A stretch of DNA of 46,054 bases, from NCBI GenBank assembly GCA_001791795.1, contig MGFH01000152.1:1-46054 (forward strand), given 5' to 3'. The notes under the pieces were generated by a model. It did no database searches, had not been told where the DNA came from, and worked only from the letters and a program-made list of their open reading frames with translations. The DNA is from Candidatus Wallbacteria bacterium GWC2_49_35. GTDB lineage: Bacteria; Muiribacteriota; UBA9980. The translations under genes were made by a program, and so were the position numbers. This document shows positions 1 to 9,799 of the stretch, one piece after another (the first letter of the stretch is position 1; each line of letters begins with the position of its first letter).

Positions 1-1194
1 CTCGCCGGTCGCGTAAGGCGGGAAATTATAGTGCAGCATGAATTTCTGGCGCGTTTCTTCGTGGTGGAGGCCTTCGACTATCTGCTGGTCTTTCTTGGTG
101 CCGAGGGTCACCATCGCGAGCGACTGCGTCTGGCCGCGGGTGAACAGCGCCGAGCCGTGCGTGCGCGGAAGAATGCCGACCTCGCATGACAGCGGGCGTA
201 TTTCGGTGAGGGCGCGGCCGTCGACGCGGAGCTTTTCGTCGAATATCATATTTCTGACCACGTCGTATTCGACCGATTCGAGAACCGGTTTGATCTGTTT
301 TTTAAGGGACGCTATTTTGTCTTTTTCGTCTTCTTTGATGCAGGCCTGGGCGAGAAAATGCTCGATGCATTTCTCGACGGCGCCGCTGACGGCGTTGCCG
401 CGCGCCTGTTTGTCTTTAACGCGAAGAGCCGCGTCGCACAGAGGCTTGAAGAAATCGTAGACCGCCTGTTTTAAAACGGGGTCGATCTTCGGCTCGGGGA
501 CCGCGATCTTCTCTTTTTTGACCTTATTTATGAATTCGAGCTGTATGTCGATCAATTTTATCAATTCATCCTGGGCAAATTTTATGGCCTTCATGAATAC
601 GTCTTCGCTTACTTCGTTGGCGCCGGCTTCAATCATGAGAACGCGATCGCGAGTTCCGGAAACGAAAAGGCTCAGTTTGGCCTCATCCATCTTTTTTTCG
701 TCGGGATTGATTACGAATTCGTCGCTTCCTTCGAAAAGGCCTATGGAAACAGCCGCAACGGGAGCTATAAAAGGAACCTGGGAAATGCAGAGCGCCATGG
801 AAGCCGCGTTAACGGCCAGCACGTCGTGGGGCGTAACCAGATCGTAGGATAAAATATTTATTATTACCTGCACTTCGGACTTGAAACCTTCGGGAAACAT
901 AGGTCTTATGGTGCGGTCTACTATGCGGCCCCTCAGTATTTCGTCGTTGGAAGGCCTGTTTTCGCGTTTGATGAACCCGCCCGGAAACTTGCCGGAAGCC
1001 GCCGCTTTTTCACGGTATTCGACCGTAAGCGGGAAAAAGTCCACGTCGCGTTCGTTGAGTTTGTCGTAGCACACGCTGGTAAATACGACGGTTTCGCCGT
1101 TCTGAACAAGAACCGCGCCGTCGGCCTGCCTTGCGATTCTGCCGGTTTCAACTATAAAAGGTTTGCCGGCGTAGGTTGTCTGCATTCTTTCCAT
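1..1194 (-). CDS. pnp: polyribonucleotide nucleotidyltransferase (PNPase), N-terminal part, truncated by window edge
   Basis: Minus-strand translation from ATG at 1194: MERMQTTYAGKPFIVETGRIARQADGAVLVQNGETVVFTSVCYDKLNERDVDFFPLTVEYREKAAASGKFPGGFIKRENRPSNDEILRGRIVDRTIRPMFP..., typical PNPase first RNase PH domain. Not in the ORF track because it runs off the window. Confidence 0.97.
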   Translation of the reverse strand, partial: MERMQTTYAGKPFIVETGRIARQADGAVLVQNGETVVFTSVCYDKLNERDVDFFPLTVEYREKAAASGKFPGGFIKRENRPSNDEILRGRIVDRTIRPMFPEGFKSEVQVIINILSYDLVTPHDVLAVNAASMALCISQVPFIAPVAAVSIGLFEGSDEFVINPDEKKMDEAKLSLFVSGTRDRVLMIEAGANEVSEDVFMKAIKFAQDELIKLIDIQLEFINKVKKEKIAVPEPKIDPVLKQAVYDFFKPLCDAALRVKDKQARGNAVSGAVEKCIEHFLAQACIKEDEKDKIASLKKQIKPVLESVEYDVVRNMIFDEKLRVDGRALTEIRPLSCEVGILPRTHGSALFTRGQTQSLAMVTLGTKKDQQIVEGLHHEETRQKFMLHYNFPPYATGE

Positions 1195-1317
1195 TAAATA
1201 TCTTCCTCCTGTATCTTTTGGTTGCATATATTATATTACAAATCGCAGCGTTTGTCTATCAAAAATTTGATCTCGAAAAAAAATAAAAGAGCGTAGAAAA
1301 TAACCCCTGAAAAAACG

Positions 1318-1350
1318 AAAAATGGAAGCAGAACTACTGCCTCCATTTTT
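1318..1350 (-). terminator. hairpin between rpsO and pnp (terminator/attenuator or processing site)
   Basis: aaaaatggaagcag-aacta-ctgcctccattttt: 14-bp stem with one G-U/mismatch; T-rich tract follows on the minus strand (TTTTTCGTTTTTTC). Confidence 0.7.
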
Positions 1351-1515
1351 CAGAGCAAAGTTATTATGCAAAACCACACTTATTATAAAAAACGATAAAG
1401 TTTCTTATACCACGAAAGTCGGACCACGGCAAGCATTAATCTCGCGCGTGCGGCTTATTATTAATTTTTAAATTTCAACCTTTTTGCTTTAAAGCCAGGA
1501 ACCGTTTCCTGAATG

Positions 1516-1785
1516 TTACTTTCTGATGCCTAAGGATTCGACTATCTCTTTGTACTTGTTGGGGCTGATCCTCTTCAAGTAAGTGATCAGTCTTTTTCTC
1601 TGTCCAACGAGTTTCAAAAGACCGAGCCTCGAATGATGATCTTTCTTGTGTACTTTAAAGTGATCGCTCAGCTGGGTGATTCTGGTGGTCAAAAGAGCAA
1701 TTTGCACTTCTACTGAGCCGGTGTCTGATTCGTGGGTTTTGTACTTGCTGATAACTTTTTGTTTGGTTTCATGGTCTAATGACAT
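1516..1785 (-). CDS. rpsO: 30S ribosomal protein S15
   Basis: 89 aa, [72 protein letters not shown]..., canonical S15; followed by pnp as in many bacteria. Confidence 0.98.
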   Translation of the reverse strand: MSLDHETKQKVISKYKTHESDTGSVEVQIALLTTRITQLSDHFKVHKKDHHSRLGLLKLVGQRKRLITYLKRISPNKYKEIVESLGIRK

Positions 1786-1922
1786 TTTTAAAAAACCACC
1801 TTATCGTTTATTCCTTAACCGGAAATAATGTCAGTGCAAAACAAAAATTCCAGTAATAAAGGTAATGTAATTATAACAAATTGTACGACAAAAGTAAAGT
1901 TATTTTTTACTTTTTTTATAAA

Positions 1923-2927
1923 TCATTCGCTTTTCGCGATTTTTTTTACGATCAACCGTTCCGAATCGATGAACAGCGTGTAGATACAGCCATCGGAGCC
2001 GACGCATTCGTCGTATAGCATATTCGAGCGCTTGGAAGAATAAGCGGGATCCATGACTATGGTTTCGACGGCCCTTAAATTCGGTGCTATCACCGCTATT
2101 TTTTCCGTTATGTCGCCAAAATATCTGAGATAAAAATTGCCTCCGCCGTCGCGCCCTATGAACTTGAACTGTGAAACGAACTCGGACGAGGCTATTTTCA
2201 TGCGTCCCGAAGGCGAGCCCGCTTCGCCGCCGTACCGGTACCTGTACACGCAAAGGGTTCCGGGCGACAAAAGCGAGGGCGAAAGGAACTCTTCGTTCGA
2301 AACAGGCCATGGAAAAAGAATATTATCAAAGCTTGATATTATCGCAGCCGTCTTTTTTTCGAAGTCGGCCGCGGCCGAGTATATTCGCAAATTCTTATAA
2401 TCATACGCGGTGAAGTATTTCGGGTCCCATTCGAATATCCTGCCGCATTCGGCGGCGCCTTCGAGCTGCGCCCTGCCGGTTATTTTCCCGTTTTCGTCGG
2501 CGCGGTAAATTTCTTTGGCGGTGTGTACGATTATCTCGCCCGATCCGCCGGCGGCGATCCCGCAAAGCTCGTCCCACTTTATGTCGAAACCCGCCGAAAG
2601 TTTAACCAGTGAATTAAAATCGCCCGAAAGACTGTATTTTTTTACCCTGGAGTTGGCCGCGTCGAGAATGTAAAGAAGGCGGCCGGCGACGCAGAAAGCC
2701 GGCGCGCCGTTGGCGAAATACTGAGAGTAAGAACTTTCGCCCTGACTTTTTATAAAAAATTCCTCCGGCGCGCTCCCCGCGTTGGCGGTTATGACGGTCG
2801 AAGCCGCGTAGCCCGCGGCGAAACAGGGCGCGCAAAGGAAGACGACCGCGGCCTGCAAAAATATCGCCGCGGCAGAAAAGCGAAAACGCTCGATCAAACG
2901 GAGAAGCGCGCCGGCTGTATCAATCAT
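1923..2927 (-). CDS. exported beta-propeller/NHL-like protein (copy 3)
   Basis: 334 aa with N-terminal hydrophobic signal-like segment; repeated motifs such as FCVAGRLLYILDAANSRVKKYSLSGDFNSLVKL; similar in layout to the next two ORFs upstream. Confidence 0.7.
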   Translation of the reverse strand: MIDTAGALLRLIERFRFSAAAIFLQAAVVFLCAPCFAAGYAASTVITANAGSAPEEFFIKSQGESSYSQYFANGAPAFCVAGRLLYILDAANSRVKKYSLSGDFNSLVKLSAGFDIKWDELCGIAAGGSGEIIVHTAKEIYRADENGKITGRAQLEGAAECGRIFEWDPKYFTAYDYKNLRIYSAAADFEKKTAAIISSFDNILFPWPVSNEEFLSPSLLSPGTLCVYRYRYGGEAGSPSGRMKIASSEFVSQFKFIGRDGGGNFYLRYFGDITEKIAVIAPNLRAVETIVMDPAYSSKRSNMLYDECVGSDGCIYTLFIDSERLIVKKIAKSE

Positions 2928-2969
2928 TTATTTACCTCACGAGCGCCGCTTTTACGCGGCGGAATTTCA

Positions 2970-3917
2970 TCAATATTTTCTTATAGACATTTTCGTCGGC
3001 ACGGGCGAAGACGCCGTGGCATCCGTTTCCGCGGAATAAAGCGAACCGTCGCCGAAAACGAAGAACTGCCTGGCGAGCTGGGATCTTTTGACCCTGTAGT
3101 TGCTGAGGTACATTCCGTTGGCGTTATATACTATTATCTCCCGGTCGCCGTATTGGTCGAAGTTTCCGAGCGGCGCAGCAAGGTAAACGTTGCCCTTGTA
3201 ATCGGCGCCTATGAACTCCAGGCCTTCGGCGGCGCCGCAGCCGATCGTGAATACGCGCGCGAACGACTTCTCGTTCACGTCGGAGAGCATAAGGCTGTAT
3301 CCGGTGAAACGGTCGTACATGAAATAAAGCAGCTGCCCCATGGAATTTATGGCGAAACCCGGCACGTTGCAGTCGATCTTCTTTATAAAGGAACCGGTCG
3401 GGCTGTAGGCGTTGATCTTTCCCGAAAGCGCGTCCTGGACGAAAATTTTTTTGCCCGCGGCGGCCTCTATCTGGTATATCGACAGAAGTTCGCCTTCCGC
3501 GGTCCCGTATCCGCCGAAACGCATCATCTCGTTTGAAAGCATATCCACCTTAACTACCTGCATTGTTTTAAGCGAGGCGAAGTAGAGCATGCCGTCGCCG
3601 TCGAAGGTAACGTCGCCGGCCGCGGCGAAAAGGCCCTTGTCGCTGGTATAGGACTTTATCAGCCGTCCGATGAAATCGAACTGGAGTATGGAGTCGCCCG
3701 GAGTGTTGGAAAGGTAAAGCGAGCCGTCACGGGATATCTTGAAGCCGTAGGGATAGTTGTAGGAATAGGTCTTAAGCACGCCCGCGCGGCCTTTCCCCGC
3801 GGAAAAAGATATGTTTAGCGCGCCGCTTTCGCCTTCCGCGAACGCCGTCGCGAACGAAAGAACGAACGCCGCGACCAGAAGCGTATAAATTAAAAATTTA
3901 TTATAATATAAATTCAT
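2970..3917 (-). CDS. exported beta-propeller/NHL-like protein (copy 2)
   Basis: 315 aa; signal-like MNLYYNKFLIYTLLVAAFVLSFATAFAE; NHL-like blades (PYGFKISRDGSLYLSNTPGDSILQFDFIGRLIKSY). Confidence 0.75.
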   Translation of the reverse strand: MNLYYNKFLIYTLLVAAFVLSFATAFAEGESGALNISFSAGKGRAGVLKTYSYNYPYGFKISRDGSLYLSNTPGDSILQFDFIGRLIKSYTSDKGLFAAAGDVTFDGDGMLYFASLKTMQVVKVDMLSNEMMRFGGYGTAEGELLSIYQIEAAAGKKIFVQDALSGKINAYSPTGSFIKKIDCNVPGFAINSMGQLLYFMYDRFTGYSLMLSDVNEKSFARVFTIGCGAAEGLEFIGADYKGNVYLAAPLGNFDQYGDREIIVYNANGMYLSNYRVKRSQLARQFFVFGDGSLYSAETDATASSPVPTKMSIRKY

Positions 3918-3942
3918 AAATGATCATCTTCCTCCGCCGCCG

Positions 3943-4929
3943 TCAATCCTCCGCCGGCTTTTTTTTCCTGAGTTCGGCTATGACTGGGCGGCCCGGTTCG
4001 TTCTCCCGCGCTAAAAGCGTCAGTATTTTTCCGGCCGAGTCGCGAGCGGCCTTGCCGACTGAGCATCCTGAAAGTTTGACGGGCGCGCTCGATTTTACCG
4101 CGGCGTTCTCCCCAAGTTCGAGTATGTGGAACTCGTACCTGTCGTTAGTGATGGTTCTGATGCCGGCCGTGAAGCCGCCGGACGGGGTCGCTTCCGCCAT
4201 GAAGACTCCGTCGATATAACCGGCGTATCGTTGGACCCCGAAAAGCCTGGAACCTTCGGGTGAATTAACGGTTATCTCCAGGGTGGAGCCTTCGAAAGTC
4301 ACGCTATAGTAAGAAAAACCTGCGGCGGACGTTTCGGCCGGAACGACGCGCGTTTTAAAAGAGGCGGCCGGCGAGAGGCCCGCGCCGGAAAAAAGCCGGG
4401 ATGTTTTCGCCGGCGCTTCATAAACGATAAGGTTGCCGTTGCCGTCACAGCGGGCCTCGGCGGGCAGGAAAAGAAAGCCCGGAGCGAAAACTTCGCTCTC
4501 GACCCTGAAATCGGTAATTTTCAAATCTATTGAAACGAATATGATTTTCGCGCGCCGTGATTCGAGCAGGTAAAAGCCCCCTTTCGGCGAAGCGGCAATG
4601 TCACTTATCGCCAGCGGCTCGCCCGAATAATTATAGTCGCGGAAATCGGTTTTTTTTATAAGTGCGCCGCGCGGGTCGAACAGGTAAAGCCGGTTGAGCG
4701 CGTTCGAGTACAGGCATATATTGTCTTCGGGCGTGACGGCGAAGCACGAGTCGCGGCCGATATCGCCGTCCCCGGCGTCCGGAGCGAAAACTTCGTGCGG
4801 AACGTAAAACGGCCGGCGGTTTATTTCCCTGACCTCCTGGGCGCGCGCGGAGACCCGCGCTCCCAGGAAGGCGAGCGAGGCCGCCAGGATTATAATGATC
4901 CATCGTCCGGAATTTTTGAGTGAATTCAT
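3943..4929 (-). CDS. exported beta-propeller-like protein (copy 1)
   Basis: 328 aa; signal-like MNSLKNSGRWIIIILAASLAFLGARVSARA; propeller-like repeats (CFAVTPEDNICLYSNALNRLYLFDPRGALIKKTDF); start overlaps the upstream stop as ATGA. Confidence 0.65.
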   Translation of the reverse strand: MNSLKNSGRWIIIILAASLAFLGARVSARAQEVREINRRPFYVPHEVFAPDAGDGDIGRDSCFAVTPEDNICLYSNALNRLYLFDPRGALIKKTDFRDYNYSGEPLAISDIAASPKGGFYLLESRRAKIIFVSIDLKITDFRVESEVFAPGFLFLPAEARCDGNGNLIVYEAPAKTSRLFSGAGLSPAASFKTRVVPAETSAAGFSYYSVTFEGSTLEITVNSPEGSRLFGVQRYAGYIDGVFMAEATPSGGFTAGIRTITNDRYEFHILELGENAAVKSSAPVKLSGCSVGKAARDSAGKILTLLARENEPGRPVIAELRKKKPAED

Positions 4930-5588
4930 GACAGTTTTCTCACGTAAATGTTTTCCGCCACTTCGTTTTCAACGGCCAGCTGGGTCTGCTCGAACTCGAC
5001 CACGTATGCCGGAAAGGTCCTGTGGACCTTTATCGTAAGACCGGGCACCAGGCCGAGCGACATGATCTTGTGCATAACGGGATGAGCCTGGGTCTGTATA
5101 TATGAAACCCGGCCGCATTCGCCGTGCTTTAATTCGGACAGTTTAAATATCACGCGCTCGATCTTCGAAACCCTGTTCCTGCAGCACTCGCCCGGCTGTA
5201 TGCGGGAGCCGTGCGGGCACAGCTCGGGATGCCCGAGCAGCGTGCAGATGTTTTCTTCGAGTTCTTTCGAAATGATATGCTCGAGCACGCACGCGTCAGC
5301 GTCGACCTTCGAGCGGTCCATGTGAAGAACGTCTACCAGCAATCGTTCTGTGAGACGATGGCGGCGGACGAGATCATAGGCCCTCCTGTAGCCTTTTTCA
5401 CAAAACTCTATTTTTTCGCCGGATTTCACCGGTTTTATAAAACCGTCAGAAACGAGACGTTCTAGGATGTCCGCGCCGATGTATTTTCTGAGTTTTTCAT
5501 CGACCTGCTCATAGACGTTTTTGCCGGTTTCTATTTCCTTCCATAAAATGGTCATCGCTTCTTCGAGTTCGTGGCTTATTTCGCTCAT
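4926..5588 (-). CDS. DtxR/MntR-family metal-dependent transcriptional regulator with C-terminal FeoA/SH3-like domain
   Basis: 220 aa: winged-helix N-terminus, RAYDLVRRHRLTERLLVDVLHMDRSKVDADACVLEHIISKELEENICTLLGHPELCPHG..., then FeoA-like MHKIMSLGLVPGLTIKVHRTFPAYVVEFEQTQLAVENEVAENIYVR. Confidence 0.9.
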   Translation of the reverse strand: MSEISHELEEAMTILWKEIETGKNVYEQVDEKLRKYIGADILERLVSDGFIKPVKSGEKIEFCEKGYRRAYDLVRRHRLTERLLVDVLHMDRSKVDADACVLEHIISKELEENICTLLGHPELCPHGSRIQPGECCRNRVSKIERVIFKLSELKHGECGRVSYIQTQAHPVMHKIMSLGLVPGLTIKVHRTFPAYVVEFEQTQLAVENEVAENIYVRKLS

Positions 5589-5717
5589 ATGTTACCTCTT
5601 TCACGCGCCGTCAGCGAAAATAACGGGAGGCTCCCGACGCATGACGCTCATTATCATTTCATTGAATTATAACATAAAAAAACGATTTTTTCAAATCCAA
5701 AAAAACTTGCGGCGTTA

Positions 5718-5746
5718 TTGTTTTTTTAACTGAATTCTGATATAAT
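5718..5746 (+). promoter_or_regulatory. sigma70-like promoter for TPR gene
   Basis: TTGTTT (5718-5723), 17-nt spacer, TATAAT (5741-5746), upstream of ATG 5775. Confidence 0.6.
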
Positions 5747-5774
5747 CAAATTCATTAAAGAAAAGGAGCCTGAC

Positions 5775-7793
5775 ATGCATAAAATTATAAACGATTATTT
5801 CGATTTAAAAAACAGCCCGGCCACATTCAAAATCTATTATATTTGCGCCGCCGCGGTTATCGCTCTGGCGCTGACTCCCTTCTGCGCGCTCGCGCAGAGC
5901 TCGTCGACTAACATTTCAGCGAAGATCGATTTCGGAGTGCCTATCTTCACGCCGCATTTCAAATTCGAAGAAGTCGACTTCGAAGCGGTAAAAAAAGTGC
6001 TCGGCTCCGACACCAAAAACCTTCCTATAAGAGCTTTCGTTCTGTCTTCTTACGTCAACAATATTGCCGGCGGAACCAAATCGATAAACGAATCGGCGCT
6101 CGAACTCGAAAAACTCCTTTCCTTCGTGCTTCTGCGTTACGACCCGCAGTCGTCCGAAACATGCTTCGACAGGGGTTATCTGTACATGACGATTGCCAAT
6201 CTCGGCTATCAGAATTACAACAACCGCATATACGCCCTGATGTCCCTTTGCGATATGGCGTCGCTGCTCTCGGTAGAGCCGCTGAACCCTTATTACCACC
6301 TTTTTTACACCGTCGTTTACGCATCCCTTAAAGACCAGGACATATCGGAATTCAAACTTTACGACCCTCTCGAGGAACTTAAAAAATCCCTTTCCTTCGA
6401 CGTGACCGACCCTCAGTTTCATTATATCGTCGGCTCAACCTTCCTCGCGATCGCGCAGAATTCTCCCGACATTCATCAGCTCGCCTACGCGGAATTCATG
6501 CAGGCCGTAAAACTCGCCCCCAGAAACAAGACCTTAAAAGAGAGGGTCTTTAAAAACCTGATCGATCTGCTCGCCGAATACGACGAGCGCAAAATAAAAA
6601 AACCCGTCTGGCTCGAAGAAAGCGCTTACCTCTACCTCATCGAAAAAGACCAGGACTCGGCCGCGGCACACAATAACCTCGGATACCTGTACACCATGAA
6701 CAACACCAAGCTCGACGCCGGCCTCGAACACTGCAAAAAAGCGGTCTCGCTCGATCCGAACAACCCCGTCTATCTACACTCGCTCGGCTGCGCTTACTAC
6801 AAGAACCGCGACGTCAAAAAAGCCGTCGCCGCGCTGAAAAAAGCTTACAGTTTCGATCCTTCGCTCAAGGAGGTTCACGAACACCTCTCCGAGATCTACC
6901 TTCAGATGAACGACAACGACTCGGCGATTAAACACCTCGAATTTCTTCTGGCGCAGGACACTTCCGAGGCGCTCATCAACAACAACTACGCCTATATCCT
7001 CGCGGAAGCCAATAAAAAACTCGAAACCGCCCTTGAATGCAGCGAAATGGCCGTCAGGACCGAGGGCGAAAACGCCATATACCTCGACACCCTGGCATGG
7101 GTTTATTTTAAGAACGGTATGCTGAAAGAGGCTTTCGAAACCGTCGATCGCGCCATAAAAATAGATCCCGCCCTGGGCGCGCTTTACATGCACAAAGGCG
7201 ACTTCCTTTTTTACAGCGGCAGAATCGACGAAGCGCTGGAAAATTACAACCGCGGCATCATGCTCGACCCGGCGTTCCCTTCGGCTGCGGCCAATATTTC
7301 CATGCTCAATTCGATCAAAGCGATGCGCGACAAACTCTCGGCTCTCAAAAAAAACGTTCCGAAGGTCTCCGATGTGATATGCACCGGTGAAAAAGGTGAA
7401 AAAAGGCCATTTTCATATGACGAATACGAGTTCTACTTTCATAAACTTTTTGAACAGCTCGGTTTCGATCCCGTCAAATTCGAAGTTATAAAAGCCTCGA
7501 AAAAATCTCCCGTTCTACCGGTCGAACCGGATTCGGCCATCGAGATCAAAAATCTCAAAGCTCCCGGTTCCCTTCCCGAAAAGAAAAAACTGCTCAACGA
7601 CGAAAGCTCGATCGGCGAAGATATTTTAAAATTCATGAACACCACGGGCGAAGTCATATTTTACGACAAGACCTTCGAGATCATACTCAAATCCACCGGC
7701 GAAAACCTTCTGAACGGCACAAAGGAAAGCATTATCCAATCGAGCGTCGAAACCGAAATAAAAAAAGACAGCGTTGAGGCCGACGTAAAGTAA
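5775..7793 (+). CDS. tetratricopeptide-repeat protein, probably exported
   Basis: 672 aa; hydrophobic N-terminal segment (IYYICAAAVIALALTPFCALAQ); multiple TPRs (AAAHNNLGYLYTMNNTKLDAGLEHCKKAVSLDPNNPVYLHSLGCAYYKNRDVKKAVAALKKAYSFDP...). Confidence 0.85.
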   Translation: MHKIINDYFDLKNSPATFKIYYICAAAVIALALTPFCALAQSSSTNISAKIDFGVPIFTPHFKFEEVDFEAVKKVLGSDTKNLPIRAFVLSSYVNNIAGGTKSINESALELEKLLSFVLLRYDPQSSETCFDRGYLYMTIANLGYQNYNNRIYALMSLCDMASLLSVEPLNPYYHLFYTVVYASLKDQDISEFKLYDPLEELKKSLSFDVTDPQFHYIVGSTFLAIAQNSPDIHQLAYAEFMQAVKLAPRNKTLKERVFKNLIDLLAEYDERKIKKPVWLEESAYLYLIEKDQDSAAAHNNLGYLYTMNNTKLDAGLEHCKKAVSLDPNNPVYLHSLGCAYYKNRDVKKAVAALKKAYSFDPSLKEVHEHLSEIYLQMNDNDSAIKHLEFLLAQDTSEALINNNYAYILAEANKKLETALECSEMAVRTEGENAIYLDTLAWVYFKNGMLKEAFETVDRAIKIDPALGALYMHKGDFLFYSGRIDEALENYNRGIMLDPAFPSAAANISMLNSIKAMRDKLSALKKNVPKVSDVICTGEKGEKRPFSYDEYEFYFHKLFEQLGFDPVKFEVIKASKKSPVLPVEPDSAIEIKNLKAPGSLPEKKKLLNDESSIGEDILKFMNTTGEVIFYDKTFEIILKSTGENLLNGTKESIIQSSVETEIKKDSVEADVK

Positions 7794-7841
7794 AATTGAT
7801 ATAAGCCATAACAAACCAATTGTAAACAACGGAGGGGTACA

Positions 7842-9092
7842 ATGGGATACACCATGATCGAAAAAATCTTCAAAAGCCATCTCGTGCGGCCGAACGACGA
7901 GGTAAAACCCGGCAATATAGTCTGGATAAAACTGGACGTCCGCTCGGCGCGCGACTTCGGCGGCGCGAACGTCGTGAAAAATTTCAATAAATACTGCAAG
8001 GGCGATAAAGTCAACGACGCGTCAAAAACCTTCTTCACCTTCGACTGCCAGGCGCCCGCTAACACTATCCCCTACGCGAACAACCAGCAGGTCTGCCGCG
8101 AGTTCGCGAAAAGCCAGGGTATAAAAGTTTACGACGTCAACGCGGGCATAGGCTCCCACGTGCTGATCGAACAGGGGCTGGCCGTCCCCGGCTCGACCAC
8201 CGTCGGCACCGACTCCCACCTTAATATCATGGGCGCGGTCGGCGCTTTCGGCCAGGGCATGGGAGACATCGATATCGCCTACGCCATGAGGCACGGCGCG
8301 ACATGGTTCGAAATACCGCCATCCATAAAGATAACCATAAACGGCAAATTGAAATATCCCGCGGGCGCGAAAGACCTCACTTTATTCGTCCTCAAAGAGT
8401 TCGGTTCGGCGGGGCTTCTGGGCGCGTCGGTCGAATTTTACGGCGAAGCCGTCGAAACCCTTTCGCTGCACGAGAGAATAACCCTTTCCTCGATGGCCAC
8501 CGAAATGGGCGCAATCGTCGGCCTGATACCCGCAAACGACGCCGTGGTCGATTATTTCAAACAAAGATCGAAAGCCGGAACGATCGATCACGTTAAAACC
8601 GACGGCGACGCCGTATACACGAAGGAATACACGCTAGACATAACCGGCCTCAAGCCGCTGGCCGCCGCGCCGCCTTCGCCAGACAACGTCGTCGAGGTTG
8701 ACAAACTCAAAGAAATTAAGGTAGATTCTGTCTTCATAGGCTCCTGCACCAACGGCCGGTTCGAAGATATCAAAGCCGCCGCCGACATCGTCAGCGGCAA
8801 AAAGATAAAAGGCAATATCATGGCCAAGATCGTTCCGGCGACCGGGGAGGTCTATCAGCGCATGATCGAAACCGGCGTTTTACAGACGCTTTTCAATGCC
8901 GGATTCATAATTGCAAGCCAGGGTTGCGGCGGATGCGCTTCGGGCCAGATAGGCATGACCGGCAAAAACGAAGTGCAGATATCGACTTCGAACCGCAACT
9001 TCGACGGAAAACAGGGCGACGGAAAGACATACCTGACATCGCCCGTGGTGGCCGCATATTCGGCGCTCAACGGTTACATTTCATACGAATAA
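7842..9092 (+). CDS. aconitase-superfamily (LeuC-like) dehydratase large subunit; substrate uncertain
   Basis: 416 aa; GTDSH, Fe-S ligands SCTNGRFEDI and GCGGCASG; SD ggagggg upstream. First active-site motif reads FDCQAP rather than DHxxP. Confidence 0.88.
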   Translation: MGYTMIEKIFKSHLVRPNDEVKPGNIVWIKLDVRSARDFGGANVVKNFNKYCKGDKVNDASKTFFTFDCQAPANTIPYANNQQVCREFAKSQGIKVYDVNAGIGSHVLIEQGLAVPGSTTVGTDSHLNIMGAVGAFGQGMGDIDIAYAMRHGATWFEIPPSIKITINGKLKYPAGAKDLTLFVLKEFGSAGLLGASVEFYGEAVETLSLHERITLSSMATEMGAIVGLIPANDAVVDYFKQRSKAGTIDHVKTDGDAVYTKEYTLDITGLKPLAAAPPSPDNVVEVDKLKEIKVDSVFIGSCTNGRFEDIKAAADIVSGKKIKGNIMAKIVPATGEVYQRMIETGVLQTLFNAGFIIASQGCGGCASGQIGMTGKNEVQISTSNRNFDGKQGDGKTYLTSPVVAAYSALNGYISYE

Positions 9093-9118
9093 TTATATAA
9101 ACGGGGTGTAAATAAATT

Positions 9119-9673
9119 ATGAAAGACAGAATTATACGCGGCCGCGCGGTTATCTTGCGGGACGGGGACGGAAACATTTACAACAATATCGACACGGACC
9201 AGATATATCACAACAATTACCTGGCCATTACGGACATATCGCTGATGGGACAGTACGCGTTCGGCAACCTGAAAGGCCATGAAAATTTTCACAAAACCGC
9301 TCAAAAAGGCGACATAATCATCGCCGGGCGCAATTTCGGAGCCGGCTCCTCCCGCCAGCAGGCGGTAGACTGCTTCACCGCCCTCGGAATTTCGCTTATC
9401 CTGTGCGAATCGATAGGCGCCATCTACAAAAGAAACGCCATCAATTCAGGATTCCCGATGATCTGCTGCGAAGATATCCTGAAGCTCGCCGCCGCTAAAA
9501 CCGGCGTCATAAAAGACGGCGACACAATCGAAGTCAATATCGAGACCGGCGCGATCCAAAAGATCGAAAACGGAAAAGCGACCGCGATAGGAAAGGCCGC
9601 GCCGTTTTCGAACGTGCAGCTCGATATCTACGAAACCGGAAGCCTCTTCTCGTTCGTACCGCCTTTAAACTAG
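9119..9673 (+). CDS. aconitase-superfamily (LeuD-like) dehydratase small subunit; substrate uncertain
   Basis: 184 aa; NIDTDQI, GRNFGAGSSRQQAVDCFTALGISLILCESIGAIYKRNAINSGFP swivel-domain motifs; directly downstream of the large subunit. Confidence 0.88.
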   Translation: MKDRIIRGRAVILRDGDGNIYNNIDTDQIYHNNYLAITDISLMGQYAFGNLKGHENFHKTAQKGDIIIAGRNFGAGSSRQQAVDCFTALGISLILCESIGAIYKRNAINSGFPMICCEDILKLAAAKTGVIKDGDTIEVNIETGAIQKIENGKATAIGKAAPFSNVQLDIYETGSLFSFVPPLN

Positions 9674-9799
9674 AGTATAGAGAACAGTGAATAGTGAAGG
9701 ATTTTTTAAAAATTAAAAAGCGTTTATTCACAGTAATAATTATTCTAATTGTCAAAAGTCGTCATCTGTTCTCTGTTCTCTATTATCTGTTATCTGAAA

